DNA from: Salvelinus alpinus | Lineage: Eukaryota; Chordata; Actinopteri; Salmoniformes; Salmonidae | Assembly: GCF_045679555.1 (NCBI RefSeq) | Contig: NC_092092.1 | Location: 24,798,969 to 24,862,968 of the forward strand | Length of the DNA: 64,000 bases | Reading direction: 5' to 3' | In this document: positions 35,583 to 47,870 of the stretch, piece by piece | Position numbering within the stretch: position 1 is the stretch's first letter | How the letters are laid out: each line of letters opens with the position of its first letter | The notes under the pieces: generated by a model | Databases searched by the model: none | What the model saw: the letters and a program-made list of their open reading frames with translations, nothing else | Told to the model about the DNA's origin: nothing | Translations under genes and position numbers: made by a program

Positions 35583-36118
35583 TAAAAATACTACAGTTTA
35601 CTATAGAATACTATACTTCACACTGTAGTATCCCTCAGTCATGTGTATTACTTACTATAGAATACTATAGTAAATACTGCACTTTTTTAACTATAGTAAA
35701 TACTATATAATTACATCTATCTACAGGTTATGGAAAATGTACTCTTTTAGTATTTCTCCAGTAGGTTTCCTCAAGGAGAAAGCCTCCTTCTATGTCAAAG
35801 ATAGTGAAACAAAAACACTATAGTAAATGCTACAGTAACACCAGCAAAAACAATACGGCAAAAACTACAGTACTGTATATTACAGTCTGCAGAAACACTA
35901 CAGTTTATACAACAGTATACTACAATCCACAAAAACACAACATTAATTACTACAGTATGTACTACACATTTCCTTACTACAGTATTTATACTATAGTTAA
36001 TTAACTGTAAATACTACAGTATGCTACAGTCTGCAAAGAAACTACAGTGAATAATACAGTATATAAATATATTAATACTACAGTATTTAGACCATAGTAT
36101 AATATAGTATTTTTTATG
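35583..36118. repeat. Degenerate TACAGTA/TATAGTA repeat region
   Basis: About 530 bp built from recurring CTACAGTA, TACTATAG and TAAATACT words in both orientations, without a fixed period. The words are partly self-complementary, giving many small fold-backs. It resembles a decayed fold-back repeat. No coding content. Confidence 0.7.
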
Positions 36119-37322
36119 TTGGTCACACTGGCTGATTACTAAAGGTTTCTGTTGTGTGTAGAAACTGTGAACAACCATCAGAGCTAGGCTATACCCTCTG
36201 ACAGAACAATCAGAGTAAAAATCTTGTTGCTGCTTAATCAAATCCTGATGGTAATAAATGTTACACTGCAAGGCCCATTGCGTCTAATTGGCTCTTAATT
36301 TGACATCTACAAATCATGAGTGGCATGGGGTGGTTGGGTTTGCGCCAGGTAGGGGGGAGGTTTAGGCCGAGGTGAGGTGAGACTGAGTAATTGAGGACCC
36401 CTCGGTCTATGCGTCATGGTCCTCTCAAACAAGCCTACATGTTTAGGACCTTATTTGACTCAGTCTGGAGTAATAACTCACACACACTATGGAACGAGCC
36501 AGAAAGAAGTGCCTCCTTTGTATGGCATGTACCTGCCTGTGTAGCTTTTATTTTCGTTTAATGATGCTCATTTCGTTTTCTTTCATTCCTACATCTATCA
36601 CCCACAGAGCACTTCATTCCCATGACGTTTAACATTTAACTACTGCTCCCTTTCATTTCTCATAAGTGCAAATTGTTTGCGGCTTTTTATGATAGTTTTA
36701 TGATGGTGCCAACTTTCCAGTGTTTGGACTGACTCGTCACAGCAAGCCATGGCAAGGAGGATTGATTGATGAGGCTCTAGAACCACTGGAACACCACAGC
36801 ATTCTAAGTGGGGTCCCTAGACGGCTGTTACATTCTGTGGTTTGGGGTAAAGACGACAAACATTCTGAATACAAAATCTATCAAACGCATTACAGTATAC
36901 AGAGCACCTCGCTTATTTTTAGGAACATCTGTGCCTTGTCCCTAGGGTTAAGGAGATTTTGGATTTGACCATCAATGTATTGTTTTGTTGTAACGGGGGT
37001 TCCAACATTTCAGTAGTTTCTCTGGAACAAAAGTATATTGTGAACCCTGTATCCTTGTGAGAGACAGAGAGACTCTCAAATAGCCAATGTTCTCCACAAT
37101 GTTTGAATTATAGCATGTGAAAGTACTTGTCCTCCTATCGAGTACGCAGGGAAAATCCGAAAGAGAAAAAATGGCAGGTGAATAATATTAGCTATAGAAT
37201 AAGTCTGTTAGACCAAAATCAATCTCCCATTACCTCCCCTTTACTTGTAATTTATCAGACCAAAGGGCCCTCTAGGACTTAGACCCACTGTCTCTCTTCC
37301 ACCCCCATTCCATTTTCCACCC
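36119..37322. other. No gene recognised
   Basis: Plain DNA. Short open frames only, with no splice-flanked candidate exon and no repeat ends I recognise. Confidence 0.5.
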
Positions 37323-37388
37323 TGTATCCCAAATGGCACCCTATTCCCTATGTAGTGCATTACTTTTGACCAGGGCCTATAGGGCTTC
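37323..37388. repeat. Palindromic short repeat, left half
   Basis: TATCCCAAATGGCACCCTAT through GTAGTGCATTACTTTTGACC to GGGCCTATAGGGC. The mirrored right half is missing. Confidence 0.75.
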
Positions 37389-38445
37389 AAAAACACCACA
37401 AGGACCAGAGGATGAAATAGAGAATAGCCCTTTCATCTGTTAATAGGGACCGGACCAATTGTTCCCCCCTCTCAGCCCAATTTCCCCCCACCCCCTCCTC
37501 TCTCTCCGTTATACATGTAATTGAGGCCCAGGTTTACGGTGGAAGTGTAGGCCTGGGGAAAGACGGAAGGAGAATTCCTATATCCTTTCTGGCCAAATGA
37601 AGGTAATTCACTACACCCTGAAACTTTCTGTTGAGATGAATGCTCCCACCCACCCTTCCCCACTCCCACCGTTCTCTCTTCCCCCAACCCTGCTGCTCCC
37701 ACTTCCCTTTATCCCTTTCTTAAAGACAATGTGTTTTTACAACAAGTAATTACAGGGTTAATGACTGATTTGATGGGCCTGTGAAAAGAGGTGTAACGTC
37801 ATTGTTGGGCCTTGGTGGAAAAAGAGTAGTGAGTTCAGTTGGTTGAGCTCTCAAGAGATCGGTAGGGATTAGGGTACTTGTGGCCTCTCATGAGCAAAGG
37901 CGGAAAGAGGATTCCCCTCTTTTATTCTGCTTTTCTCACATTCTCATTCAAATGGGTCTTAGTTATTTAACTCAGTTGTCTTATGGAAGGATGTGTTATT
38001 TGCATTTGCATGGATTGTTTTTTATTTTTTATTTTTTACATTCAACACTTTATACCGAAATGAATATGTGTACTGGAGAATTTTGAAACTAAGGCACACA
38101 ACTACAGTACAGATTTATACAGTATTCTGTATTCGTAAACTGTTGTCATGTTGTAACATGTTACACAGCTATTGGGTTGCTGTATATAGCTACAGATGAA
38201 TAGCATACATTATAACATTATTATTATACTTCTTTTTTACTCACTATCAGAATTTAAATTATATCACCAACCAAAGATTTGGTTGGTGGCCCAACATGTT
38301 TTATCTCCATTGATCAATACGTAAAGAGTAATTTAAGAAGTTGAATTCGGAACCACTTTGGCCACCCTGTAGACTAGATATCATAGCCATGCATTTCAGG
38401 AATATTGTCAGGCATTACATGCATTTGATCAAAGATGCAAATGTA
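37389..38445. other. No gene recognised
   Basis: Plain DNA with a C/T-rich patch at about 37465-37510. Nothing codes convincingly. Confidence 0.5.
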
Positions 38446-39145
38446 CAGTGCCTTCGGGAAGTATTCAGACCCACAGAGATGGTTGTCCTTCTGGAAGGTT
38501 CTCCCATCTCCACAGAGGAACTCTAGAGCTCTGTCAGAGTGACCATCGGGTTCTTGGTCATCTCCCTGACCAAGGCTATTTCCCCAATTTGCTCAGTTTG
38601 GCCAGCTCTAGGAAGAGTCTTGGAGGTTCCACACTTCTTCCATTTAAGATTGATGGAGGCCACTGTGTTCTTCGGGATCTTCAATGCAGAATTTTTTTGG
38701 GGTTACCCTTCCCCAGATCTGTGCCTCGACACAATCCTGTCTCGGAACTCACGGACAATTCCTTCGACATCATGGCTTGGTTTTTGCTGTGACATGCACT
38801 GTCAACTGTGGGACCTTAAATAGACAGTTGTGTGCCTTTCCAAATCATGTCTATTCAATTGAGTTTACCAGAGGATGGACTCCAATCAAGTTGTAGAAAC
38901 ATCTCAAGGACGATCAATGGAAACAGGATGTACCTGAGCTCAATTTTGAGTCTCATAGCAAAGGGTCTGAATGCTTATGTAAATAAGTTATTTCTGGGGT
39001 TTTTTTGTAATAAATCTGCTAACATTTCCAAAAATCTGTTTTCACTTGTGTGGGGTATTGTGCGTAGATTGCTGCGTTTTTTATTGTTTATTTAATCCAT
39101 TTTAGAATAGGGCTGTAATGTAACAAAATGTGGAAAAAGGCATTG
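38446..39145 (-). mobile_element. Tc1-like relic, internally deleted, reverse strand
   Basis: The left end CAGTGCCTTCGGGAAGTATT follows TA (38444-38445). The right side carries GGCTGTAATGTAACAAAATG and ends near CATTG/TA at 39145-39147. The transposase N-terminal half is present in reverse with many lesions; the catalytic half is deleted, so the terminal repeat abuts the middle of the gene. It is the same subfamily as 12241-21365. Confidence 0.82.
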
Positions 39146-40079
39146 TACATAATGTTTTTCATTTTCTTATTTAACCTCTATTTAACTAGGCACCTACATG
39201 CATGTCTGAAATACATTTAAGGCATTACATGCATTTTAGCAATGATGCAAATGTATTTACGTAACGGTAAATATACTGAAATGTAATTTTTGTTTGTATG
39301 GGAAACCATCTTGGCTAACCGTGGGGCAAAACAATTGACTTATTTACTTACTCACTTTTCTTTGCTAGAAATGAAGGCTGTCTCCAAATGAGTAAGGTGA
39401 ACATGCGTGCAGTGACCTCTCTGAGTCGGTTACAACTTTTGCTTGGTGAGGCACAGCCGGTAGCTCCACATGGTATAGGAGGAAGGAAAGAGAAGAACAC
39501 ATGACAGACACAAACCCAAATGACCCTGCCTCTGCCATCTCTCGATCCACCTGCCACCTCTAGAACCCATCTCCTCTAGAACCACCCTAATACCAGAGAC
39601 TTCCTGCTGAGAAACACCATGGCAACCAAATCACCTACTATTGATTGGCCAAGCTGTTACAAATTACACATTAGACAGCTTCATAAACACAGTCATTAGC
39701 ATATAAAGAGATGAGCGGAGGGCACAGAGGGGAGAAGGGAGATCATTTGGGGACATCCTAAAGTTCCCTTAGGCCTTTTGTAACGATCGCTGAGGGCCCA
39801 CCAAGGTCCCTGAACACACACAGGCAGCCACAAGGTGCCCACACCAGACTCTGTCCTCACAGTCGTTTATCAGTCTACCTGCAGGCTATTGGAAGGAGGG
39901 TGAGTAGTGAGGCAATGACAGGGGCCACAGCTGGGAGACACTGCCCTAGGCCAGATATGGTGCATCTCAGGTCAACCCTAACCCCAGCCATAGCAATAAC
40001 CCTAGATTCATGTCCACATCCCTGTTCAACAGTGAGCCTAACCAAAACCCTAAACCTAACCATAAGAATAACCCTTGCT
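39146..40079. other. No gene recognised; AACCCTAA-like words
   Basis: Plain DNA. At 39975-40070 words such as AACCCTAA and CCTAACC recur irregularly. They are too degenerate for an interstitial telomere array. Confidence 0.5.
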
Positions 40080-40778
40080 TGGAAGATAGACGATGGTGCT
40101 GCAGTGGATAAGTGGATATGTCTTACGGGCTGCTGACCAATTATGCTATTTTATGTTTTCTTTTACGCTGATCTTTTTTTTACATAATGTTTCCGCTGTC
40201 ATTTCCTATGACAGAAAACAGCTTCTGGACAGTATAACATTGATCATTAACCTTGATTTGATTTGATTTCTACTTCAAAAAGTCGGCAGCTATGGACGTA
40301 CTGCTCATTCTGAACCAGGTCCTAATCCTCGGGATTTGAAAGAGAAAGAGACGGTTTAAGAGAAGCAAATGAGTGGGCTCCTCCGTGAGCTGCCCAGTGA
40401 CGCGAGCCTACCAGATGAGCTAAACTACTTCTATGCTCGCTTCAAGGCAAGCAACACTGAACCATGCATGAGACCACCAGCTGTTCTGGACGACTGTGTG
40501 ATCTCGCTCTTTGTAGCTGATGTGAGTAAGATCTTTAAACAGATTAACATTCACAAGGCCGCAGGGCCAGACAGATTACCAGGACTCGTACTCAGAGCAT
40601 GCGCTGGAGAGCTTGAGACTGTCTTCACTGACATTTTCAAACTCTCCCTGACGCAGTCTGTAATACCTCAGGTTTCAAGCAGACCACCATAGTCCCTGTG
40701 CCCAAGAATGTCAAGGTAACCTGTCTAAATGACTATCGCCCCAAAGCACTCACATCTCACATTGAAAGGCTTGTCATG

Positions 40779-41505
40779 TCAAATCAAATGTTATTGGTCA
40801 CATACACATATTTAGCTGTTGCGCCTTCGTCACCACACTATCTGTGTGGGGGAACCATTTCAGATCGTCAGTGACGTGTACGCCGAGGAACTTGAAACTT
40901 TCCACATTCTCCACTGCAGTCCCGTCAATGTAGATAGGGGCGTGCTCCCTATGCTTTTTCCTGAAATACACGATTTGCTCCTCCAGTGAAGTGGAGGTGC
41001 TGCTTCCCCTTCACCACCTGGAGGCAGCCCGACAGGAAGTCCAGGACCCAGTTGCACAGGGCGTGGTTCAGACTTAGGGCCCAAGCTTGATGATGAGCTT
41101 GGAGGGTACTATGGTGTTGAAGGCTGAGCTATAGTCAATGAACAGCATTCTTACATAGGTATTCCTCTTGTCCAGGTGGGATAAGGCAGATCTATTGTGG
41201 CGGTAAGCAAATTGAAGTGGGTCTAGGGTGTCAGGTAAGGTAGAGGTGATATGATCTAGCTTCTCAAACCACTTCATGATGACAGAAATGAGTGCTACGG
41301 GGCGATAGTCGTTTAGTTCAGTTACCTTTGCTTTCTTGGGTACAGGTGTTTAGCTTGTCTGGGAGCAAGACGTCAGTGTCAGCGACGTGGCTGGTTTTCC
41401 CTTTGTAATCTGTGATTGTCTGGAGACCCTGCGACATATGTCTCATGTTAGAGCTGTTAAATTGCGACACCACGTTGTATGTGTACTGACGTTTTGCCTG
41501 TTTGG
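40779..41505 (-). mobile_element. LINE insertion, reverse strand, with 8-bp target duplication
   Basis: The 3' tail is at left (TCAAATCAAATGTTATTGG). It is flanked by TTGTCATG (40771-40778) and TTGTCGTG (41506-41513), one mismatch. Minus-strand RT text includes [20 protein letters not shown] near 41110-41170. It is internally deleted and 5'-truncated. Confidence 0.85.
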
Positions 41506-41699
41506 TTGTCGTGGCTCGTATCAACATTATCATCACAGACACCCTGGACCCACTCCAATTCACATACCTCCCCAACAGATCCACCGGTGGAATTTCTATT
41601 GCACACCACACTGCCCTCTCCCACCTGGAGAAGAGGAAAACCTACTTGAGAATGCTTTTTATTGACTACAGTATAGCTAAGCGTTCAAGTTCACGACTA

Positions 41700-42592
41700 T
41701 CAAATCAAAATCAGATCAAATGTTATTTGTCACATGCACAGAATACAACAGGTGTCGACCTTACAGTGAAATGCTTACTTACAAGCCCTTAACCAACAAT
41801 GCTTGTGTTAAGTGTTAAGTAAAAATTGGATAAGTAAAAAATTGAAAATAAAAGTAAGAAATAATTAAACAGCAGGAGTAAAATAACAAGCAAGGCTATA
41901 TACAGGGGGTACCGGTATAGAGTCAATGTGCAGGGTCACCGGTGAGTCGAGGTAATTGAGGTAATATGTATATGTAGGTAGAGTTAAAGTGAATATGCAT
42001 AGATTATACACAGAGAGTAGCAGCAGCGTAAAAGAGGGTTCTAGGTAGCCCTTTAATTATCTGTTCAGGAGTCTTATGGCTTGGGGGTAGAAGCTGTTAA
42101 TAAGCCTTTTGGATCTAGACTTGGCGCTCCGATGACGCTTGCCGTGCGGTAGCAGAGAGAACAGTCTATGACTAGGGTGGCTGCATGGAGTCTTTCACAA
42201 TTTTTAGAGCCTTCCTCTGACACCGCCTGGTATAGAGGTCCTGGATGGCAGGAAGCTTGGCCACAGTAATGTACTGGGCAGTATGCACTACCCTCTGTAG
42301 TGCCTTGCGGTCGGAGGCCGAGCAGTTGCCATACCAGGCAGTGATGCAACCAGTTAAGGTGCTCTTGATGGTGCAGCTGTAGAACCTTTTGAGGATCTGA
42401 GGACCCCATGCCAAATCTTTTCTGTCTACTGAGGGGGAATAGGCTTTGTCATTCCCTCTTCATGACTGTCTTAGTGTGTTTGGACCATGATAGTTTGTTG
42501 GTGATGTGGACAACTAGGAACATGAAGCTCTCAACCTGTTCCACTACAGCCCCGTCGATGAGAATGGGGGCGTGCTCGGTCCTCTTTTTCCT
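41700..42592 (-). mobile_element. LINE insertion, reverse strand, 3' fragment
   Basis: The 3' tail TCAAATCAAAATCAGATCAA is at left. GACTA flanks both sides (41695-41699 and 42593-42597), a likely 5-bp target duplication. The minus strand encodes the RT C-terminal block (GPQILKRFYSCTIKSTLTGC, AKLPAIQDLYTRRCQRKALK). It is close to the subfamily of 10516-12240. Confidence 0.85.
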
Positions 42593-42770
42593 GACTAACC
42601 TCAGGAACCTGTGACTGAACACCTCCCTCTGCAACTGGATCCTGGACCTCCTGACGGATCACTCCCAGGTGGTGAGGGTAGGCAACAACACATCGACCAC
42701 GCTGACCCTCAATACAGGGGCCCCTCAGGGATGCGTGCTTAGTCCCCTCCTTTACGCCCTGTTCACCCAT

Positions 42771-43770
42771 GAACATTCAGCCCAAAGTGTTCAATTGTGG
42801 TTTCAGACCAGAGAATCTTGTTACTCATGGTAACATGGACTCTCAGGTCTGAGAGTCCTTTTTTCACCTTTTGACAAACTTCCTTGTGGTCTTTCATCTG
42901 CCTTTTACTGAGGAGTGGCTTCCATCTGGCAACTCTACCATAAAGGCATGATTGGTGGAGTGCTGCAGAGATGGTTGTCCTTCTGGAAGTTTCTCCCATC
43001 TCCTCAGAGGAACTCTGGAGCTCTGTCAGAGTGACCATCCCCCGATTACTCAGTTTGGCTGGGTGGCCAGCTCTAGGAAGATTCTTGGTGGTTCCAAACT
43101 TCCATTTAAGAACGATGGAGGCTACTGTGTTCTTGGGGACCTGCAATGCAGAAAAGTTTTGCTAACATTCCCCATATCTGTGCCTCGACACAATCCAGTC
43201 TTGGAGCTCTACGGACAATTCCTTCAACCTCATTGCTTGGTTTTTGCTCTGACATGCACGGATAACTGTGGGACCTTATTTATGTCCATGTCATGTCCAA
43301 TCAATTGAATTTACCACAGGTCGACTCCAAGCAAGTTGTAGAAACATCTCAAGGATGATCAATGGAAACGCCTATAGGGCGGCGCACAATTGGCCCAGCA
43401 TCGTCCGGGTTAGGGGAGGGATTGTCCGGGGGGGCTTTACAAGTAGGCAGTCATTGAAAATTTGAATTTGTTATTATCTGACTTGCCTAGTTAAATAAAA
43501 GTTAAATAAAAAAAGTATAAAATAAATAAAAACAGGATGCACCTTAGCTCAATTTCGAGTCTCATCGCAAATGGTCTGAATACTTATGTAAATGAGGTAT
43601 TTCTATTTTTTTATACATTTGCCAACATTTCTAAACCTGTTTTCACTTTGCCATGATGTGGTGTTTTGTTTAAATCAGTGAGGATTGTTTTTATTTAATC
43701 CATTTCAGAATAAGGCTGTAACGTAACAAAATGTGGAAAAAGGGAAGAGGTCTGAATACTTTCCGAATGT
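42771..43770 (-). mobile_element. Tc1-like relic with SINE-like insertion
   Basis: It carries a reverse-strand transposase N-terminal half (42771-43146: VPKNTVASIVLKWKFGTTKN, RAGHPAKLSNRG, ALHQSCLYGRVAR) truncated at 42771. The 5' region runs to GGTCTGAATACTTTCCGAAT near 43769. An unrelated insertion occupies about 43370-43530. It is the same subfamily as 12241-21365. Confidence 0.85.
43370..43530 (+). mobile_element. Short interspersed repeat with A-rich tail
   Basis: It starts GCCTATAGGGCGGCGCACAA and ends TTGCCTAGTTAAATAAAAG plus an A-rich tail. It interrupts Tc1 text between CAATGGAAAC and AGGATGCACC, with AAAC-like sequence on both sides. This arrangement indicates a retroposed SINE-like copy with internal deletion. 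Confidence 0.7.
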
Positions 43771-43789
43771 AAATGTACATTTTGTGTCA

Positions 43790-44660
43790 CTGCCCGACAT
43801 GCGATACCCCATAATGTCAAGAAGGAAATCTGTTTTTAGATGTTTTAAATATAAAATAAAACATGTAAATGTCTTGAGTCAATAAGAATTCAACCCCTTT
43901 GTCATGGCAAGCCTAAAGTTCAGGAGTAAAATGTTGCTTATCAAATCACATAATAAGTTGCATGAACTCACTGTGTGCAATAATATTTTTTAACATGATT
44001 TATGAATGACTACCTCATCTCTGTGCCAGACACATACAATTATCTATAAGGTCCCTCAGTCGAGCAGTGAATTTCAAACACATATTCAACCACAAAGACC
44101 AGAGAGGTTTTCCAATGCCTCGCAAAGAAGGGCACCTATTGGTAGATGGATAAAAAGGAAAAAAGCAGGCATTTAATATGCCTTTGAGCATGGTGAATTT
44201 ATTCATTAAACTTTGGATGGTGTATCAACACACCCAGTCACTATAAAGATACAAGCGTCCTTCCTAACTCAGTTGCCGGAGAGGAAAGAAATCTCTCATG
44301 GAATTCACTATGAGGCCGATTGTTAATTTATAACAGTTCCAGATTTTAAAGCTGTCAAAGGTTGTGTAGTTACAGTACTTCACAATAATAACCTAAATGG
44401 CAGAGTAAAAAGAAGGAAGCCTGTACAAAATACAAATATTCTACAACATGCATCCTGTTTGTAATAAGGCACTAAAGTAAAACTGAAAAAAAATGGTAAA
44501 GAAATGAACTTTATGTCCGGAATACAAAGCTTTATTTTTAGGGCAAATCCAACACAACACATCACTAAGTACCACCATATTTTCAAGCGTGGTGGTTGCT
44601 GCATCATGTTATGGGTATACTTGTCATCGGCAAGAACTAGGGAGTTTTTCTTTTAGCATA
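43790..44660 (+). mobile_element. Tc1-like relic, second subfamily, 3'-truncated
   Basis: This is recognisable Tc1-type text: TACCCCATAATGTCAAGAAG, CCAATGCCTCGCAAAGAAGG at the transposase start, GGAAGCCTGTACAAAATAC, and GGTGGTTGCTGCATCATGTT near 44590. The reading frame is destroyed by many indels. The sequence ends within the catalytic region at about 44660. Confidence 0.75.
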
Positions 44661-44710
44661 GAAAGATACATAATAGAGTTAATCATGTCTGCTTTATCCT
44701 AACCCTAGCG

Positions 44711-44771
44711 TCATCATGCTCTTCATCATCCTCATCATCATCATCATCACCATCATCGTCACCACCATCCT
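44711..44771. repeat. (CAT)n microsatellite, imperfect
   Basis: TCATCATCCTCATCATCATC and ATCACCATCATCGTCACCACC. Trinucleotide repeat with CTC/CAC interruptions. Confidence 0.9.
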
Positions 44772-45374
44772 TGTACGGTAGCTAATATCCTGAAAATGTA
44801 TCTAAGGTCATTAGCCACATGTAAGGCAAGCTTACAGTTTAACCACTGTAACCGAGCAACCTGAGGTTAAACAACATTCAATCAATACATTCCCCTGTAC
44901 ATCCACTAGATCAATTCTTATAATGAGTTTCAATGAGAACAGACATCGTTAAAAGGCTGTTTGTGTTAATGAGATGTACATCCCAAGGTCCCAGTACGTT
45001 TAAAGCCAGCTCAATACATTTGCTCTATGTGAATCTGATGGCCAATTATTATTGATCCAGAGGGTTCGGACATGTGTGGTGGATTCACCGCCTGGCAATT
45101 CTGGCAAATGCCAGAAGGATCGGACCATCCTTTATTAGGGTAGGCTGGTTGAAATGGACAACAATCATATGTAAAAATAGAATGGACACAGCCAGATGCC
45201 CATGAGCCAGTTTTTTTGTGTGACTTTTGCACTATTTCCCTGTTGTCATGATCGTCTATATTGATCATTTGGCTGACCAATGGGCAACAGCCCCCCCACC
45301 AAGATGGGCCCGGCTTTTATAGCACCTACCCATTGGGCAAAATCTGGTTGAAAAGCCGTCAGTATGAGCGTCCA
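44772..45374. other. No gene recognised
   Basis: Plain DNA without repeat ends or convincing frames. Confidence 0.5.
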
Positions 45375-45511
45375 CGTTTTGGGTTCCAAGTTCTACTTGG
45401 AACCAAACGGGTTCTGCATGGAACCAGAAACGGTTCTTCAAAGGGTTCTCCTATAGGGAAAGCCAATTAACCTTTACGGGTTCTAGATAACACCTTTTTT
45501 TCTAAGAGTGT
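45375..45511. repeat. MITE-like repeat half (GGTTCTAGATA...CTAAGAGTG)
   Basis: Repeated GGGTTC/GGTTCT words with GGAACC complements (AAGTTCTACTTGGAACC) run to a CTTTTTTTCTAAGAGTG terminus. This matches a frequent fish MITE-type end. The opposite inverted end is not evident. Confidence 0.6.
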
Positions 45512-46172
<661 letters not shown>

Positions 46173-46576
46173 ATAAGACGTCCCGAACCAGATTTCATCC
46201 GGTCTTTATTACGTTGTATGCCCATTGGGTTTGGTAAGGCAATAGCCATCTAGTAGACATACAGTGGGGAGAACAAGTATTTGATACACTGCCGATTTTG
46301 CAGGTTTTCCTACTTACAAAGCATGTAGAGGTCTGTAATTTTTATCATAGGTACACTTCAACTGTGAGAGACGGAATTTAAAACAAAAATCCAGAAAATC
46401 ACATTGTATGATTTTTAAGTAATTAATTCGCATTTTATTGCATGACATAAGTATTTGATCACCTACCAACCAGTAAGAATTCCGGCTCTCACAGACCTGT
46501 TAGTTTTTCTTTAAGAAGCCCTCCTGTTCTCCACTCATTACCTGTATTAACTGCACCTGTTTGAACTCGTTACCTG

Positions 46577-46584
46577 TATAAAAG
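46577..46584 (+). promoter_or_regulatory. Possible TATA box of the Tc1 transposase
   Basis: TATAAAAG lies between the left inverted repeat and the transposase ATG. The placement suits a core promoter, but no other evidence is visible. Confidence 0.4.
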
Positions 46585-46629
46585 ACACCTGTCCACCCAC
46601 TCAATCAAACAGACTCCAACCTCTCCACA

Positions 46630-47652
46630 ATGGCCAAGACCAGAGAGCTGTGTAAGGACATCAGGGATAAAATTGTAGACCTGCACAAGGCTGGGATGGG
46701 CTACAGGACAATAGGTAAGCAGCTTGGTGAGAAGGCAACAACTGTTGGCGCAATTATTAGAAAATGGAAGAAGTTCAAGATGACGGTCAATCACCCTCGG
46801 TCTGGGGCTCCATGCAAGATCTCACCTCGTGGGGCATCAATGATCATGAGGAAGGTGAGGGATCAGCCCAGAACTACACGGCAGGACCTGGTTAATGACC
46901 TGAAGAGAGCTGGGACCACAGTCTCAAAGAAAACCATTAGTAACACACTACGCCGTCATGGATTAAAATCCTGCAGCGCACGCAAGGTCCCCCTGCTCAA
47001 GCCAGCGCATGTCCAGGCCCGTCTGAAGTTTGCCAATGACCATCTGGATGATCCAGAGGAGGAATTGGAGAAGGTCATGTGGTCTGATGAGACAAAAATA
47101 GAGCTTTTTGGTCTAAACTCCACTCGCCGTGTTTGGAGGAAGAAGAAGGATTAGTACAACCCCAAGAACACCATCCTAACCGTGAAGCTTGGAGGTGGAA
47201 ACATCATTCTTTGGGGATGCTTTTCTGCAAAGGGGACAGGATGACTGCACCGTATTGAGGGGAGGATGGATGGGGCCATGCATCGCGAGATCTTGGCCAA
47301 CAACCTCCTTCCCTCAGTAAGAGCATTGAAGATAGGTCGTGGCTGGGTCTTCCAGCATGACAACGACCCGAAACACACAGCCAGGGCAACTAAGGAGTGG
47401 CTCCGTAAGAAGCATCTCAAGGTCCTGGAGTGGCCTAGCCAGTCTCCAGACCTGAACCCAATAGAAAATCTTTGGAGGGAGCTGAAAGTCCGTATTGCCC
47501 AGCGACAGCCCCGAAACCTGAAGGATCTGGAGAAGGTCTGTATGGAGGAGTGGGCCAAAATCCCTGCTGCAGTGTGTGCAAACCTGGTCAAGAACTACAG
47601 GAAACGTATGATCTCTGTAATTGCAAACAAAGGTTTCTGTACCAAATATTAA
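46630..47652 (+). pseudogene. Tc1-like transposase, full length but for two stops
   Basis: The frame runs from ATG 46630 to TAA 47650-47652, 340 codons, the normal family length, without a frameshift. It contains two stops: TAG at 47152-47154 and TGA at 47242-47244, the latter consistent with CpG decay of CGA. The N-terminal helix-turn-helix is at residues 10-50 ([20 protein letters not shown]). The basic stretch [14 protein letters not shown] follows. The DDE triad is intact: D in [12 protein letters not shown] in [11 protein letters not shown] and E in NPIENLW, with 34 residues between the latter two. The termination motif ANKGFCTKY is present. ATG follows TATAAAAG at 46577-46584, a possible TATA-type promoter 45 bp upstream. 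This is the best-preserved transposon gene in the window. Confidence 0.95.
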
Positions 47653-47870
47653 GTTCTGCTTTTCTGATGTATCAAATACTTATGTCATGCAATAAAATGC
47701 GAATTAATTACTTAAAAATCATACAATGTGATTTTCTGGATTTTTGTTTTAAATTCCGTCTCTCACAGTTGAAGTGTACCTATGATAAAAATTACAGACC
47801 TCTACATGCTTTGTAAGTAGGAAAACCTGCAAAATCGGCAGTGTATCAAATACTTGTTCTCCCCACTGTA

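Larger units (their letters stand above)
40080..42770 (+). mobile_element. LINE (Rex1/L2-like), plus strand, broken by two reverse LINE insertions
   Basis: Plus-strand LINE segments lie at about 40080-40778, 41506-41699 and 42593-42770. They give 5' linker text (LPDELNYFYARFKASNTEP, ISLFVADVSKIFKQ, about 40400-40560), then RT motif A text ([15 protein letters not shown] to MLFIDYS, 41532-41680), then motif B text ([19 protein letters not shown], 42716-42772). Two minus-strand LINE pieces, 40779-41505 and 41700-42592, sit between them. The copy stops at 42770 where a Tc1 relic begins. Confidence 0.85.
46262..47868 (+). mobile_element. Tc1/mariner element, long inverted repeats, nearly intact
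   Basis: TA flanks both ends (46260-46261, 47869-47870). The ends CAGTGGGGAGAACAAGTATT and AATACTTGTTCTCCCCACTG are exact inverses. The inverted arms extend about 200 bp (46262 to about 46460 and about 47673 to 47868), nearly identical over their whole length. The total of 1607 bp is full length. It resembles fish Tc1 elements of the Passport kind, but I cannot confirm the name from memory. It encodes the transposase described next. Confidence 0.95.

Noticed and set aside
39975..40070. Interstitial telomere-like AACCCTAA words
   Set aside because: The words are irregular and too sparse for a telomeric array; probably a degenerate simple repeat.
40860..41084. Short minus-strand ORFs in the LINE mosaic as separate genes
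   Set aside because: They are fragments of one decayed reverse transcriptase from the inserted reverse LINE.
46570..46794. Minus-strand ORF over the Tc1 transposase start
   Set aside because: Shadow of the plus-strand transposase frame, which carries the family motifs.
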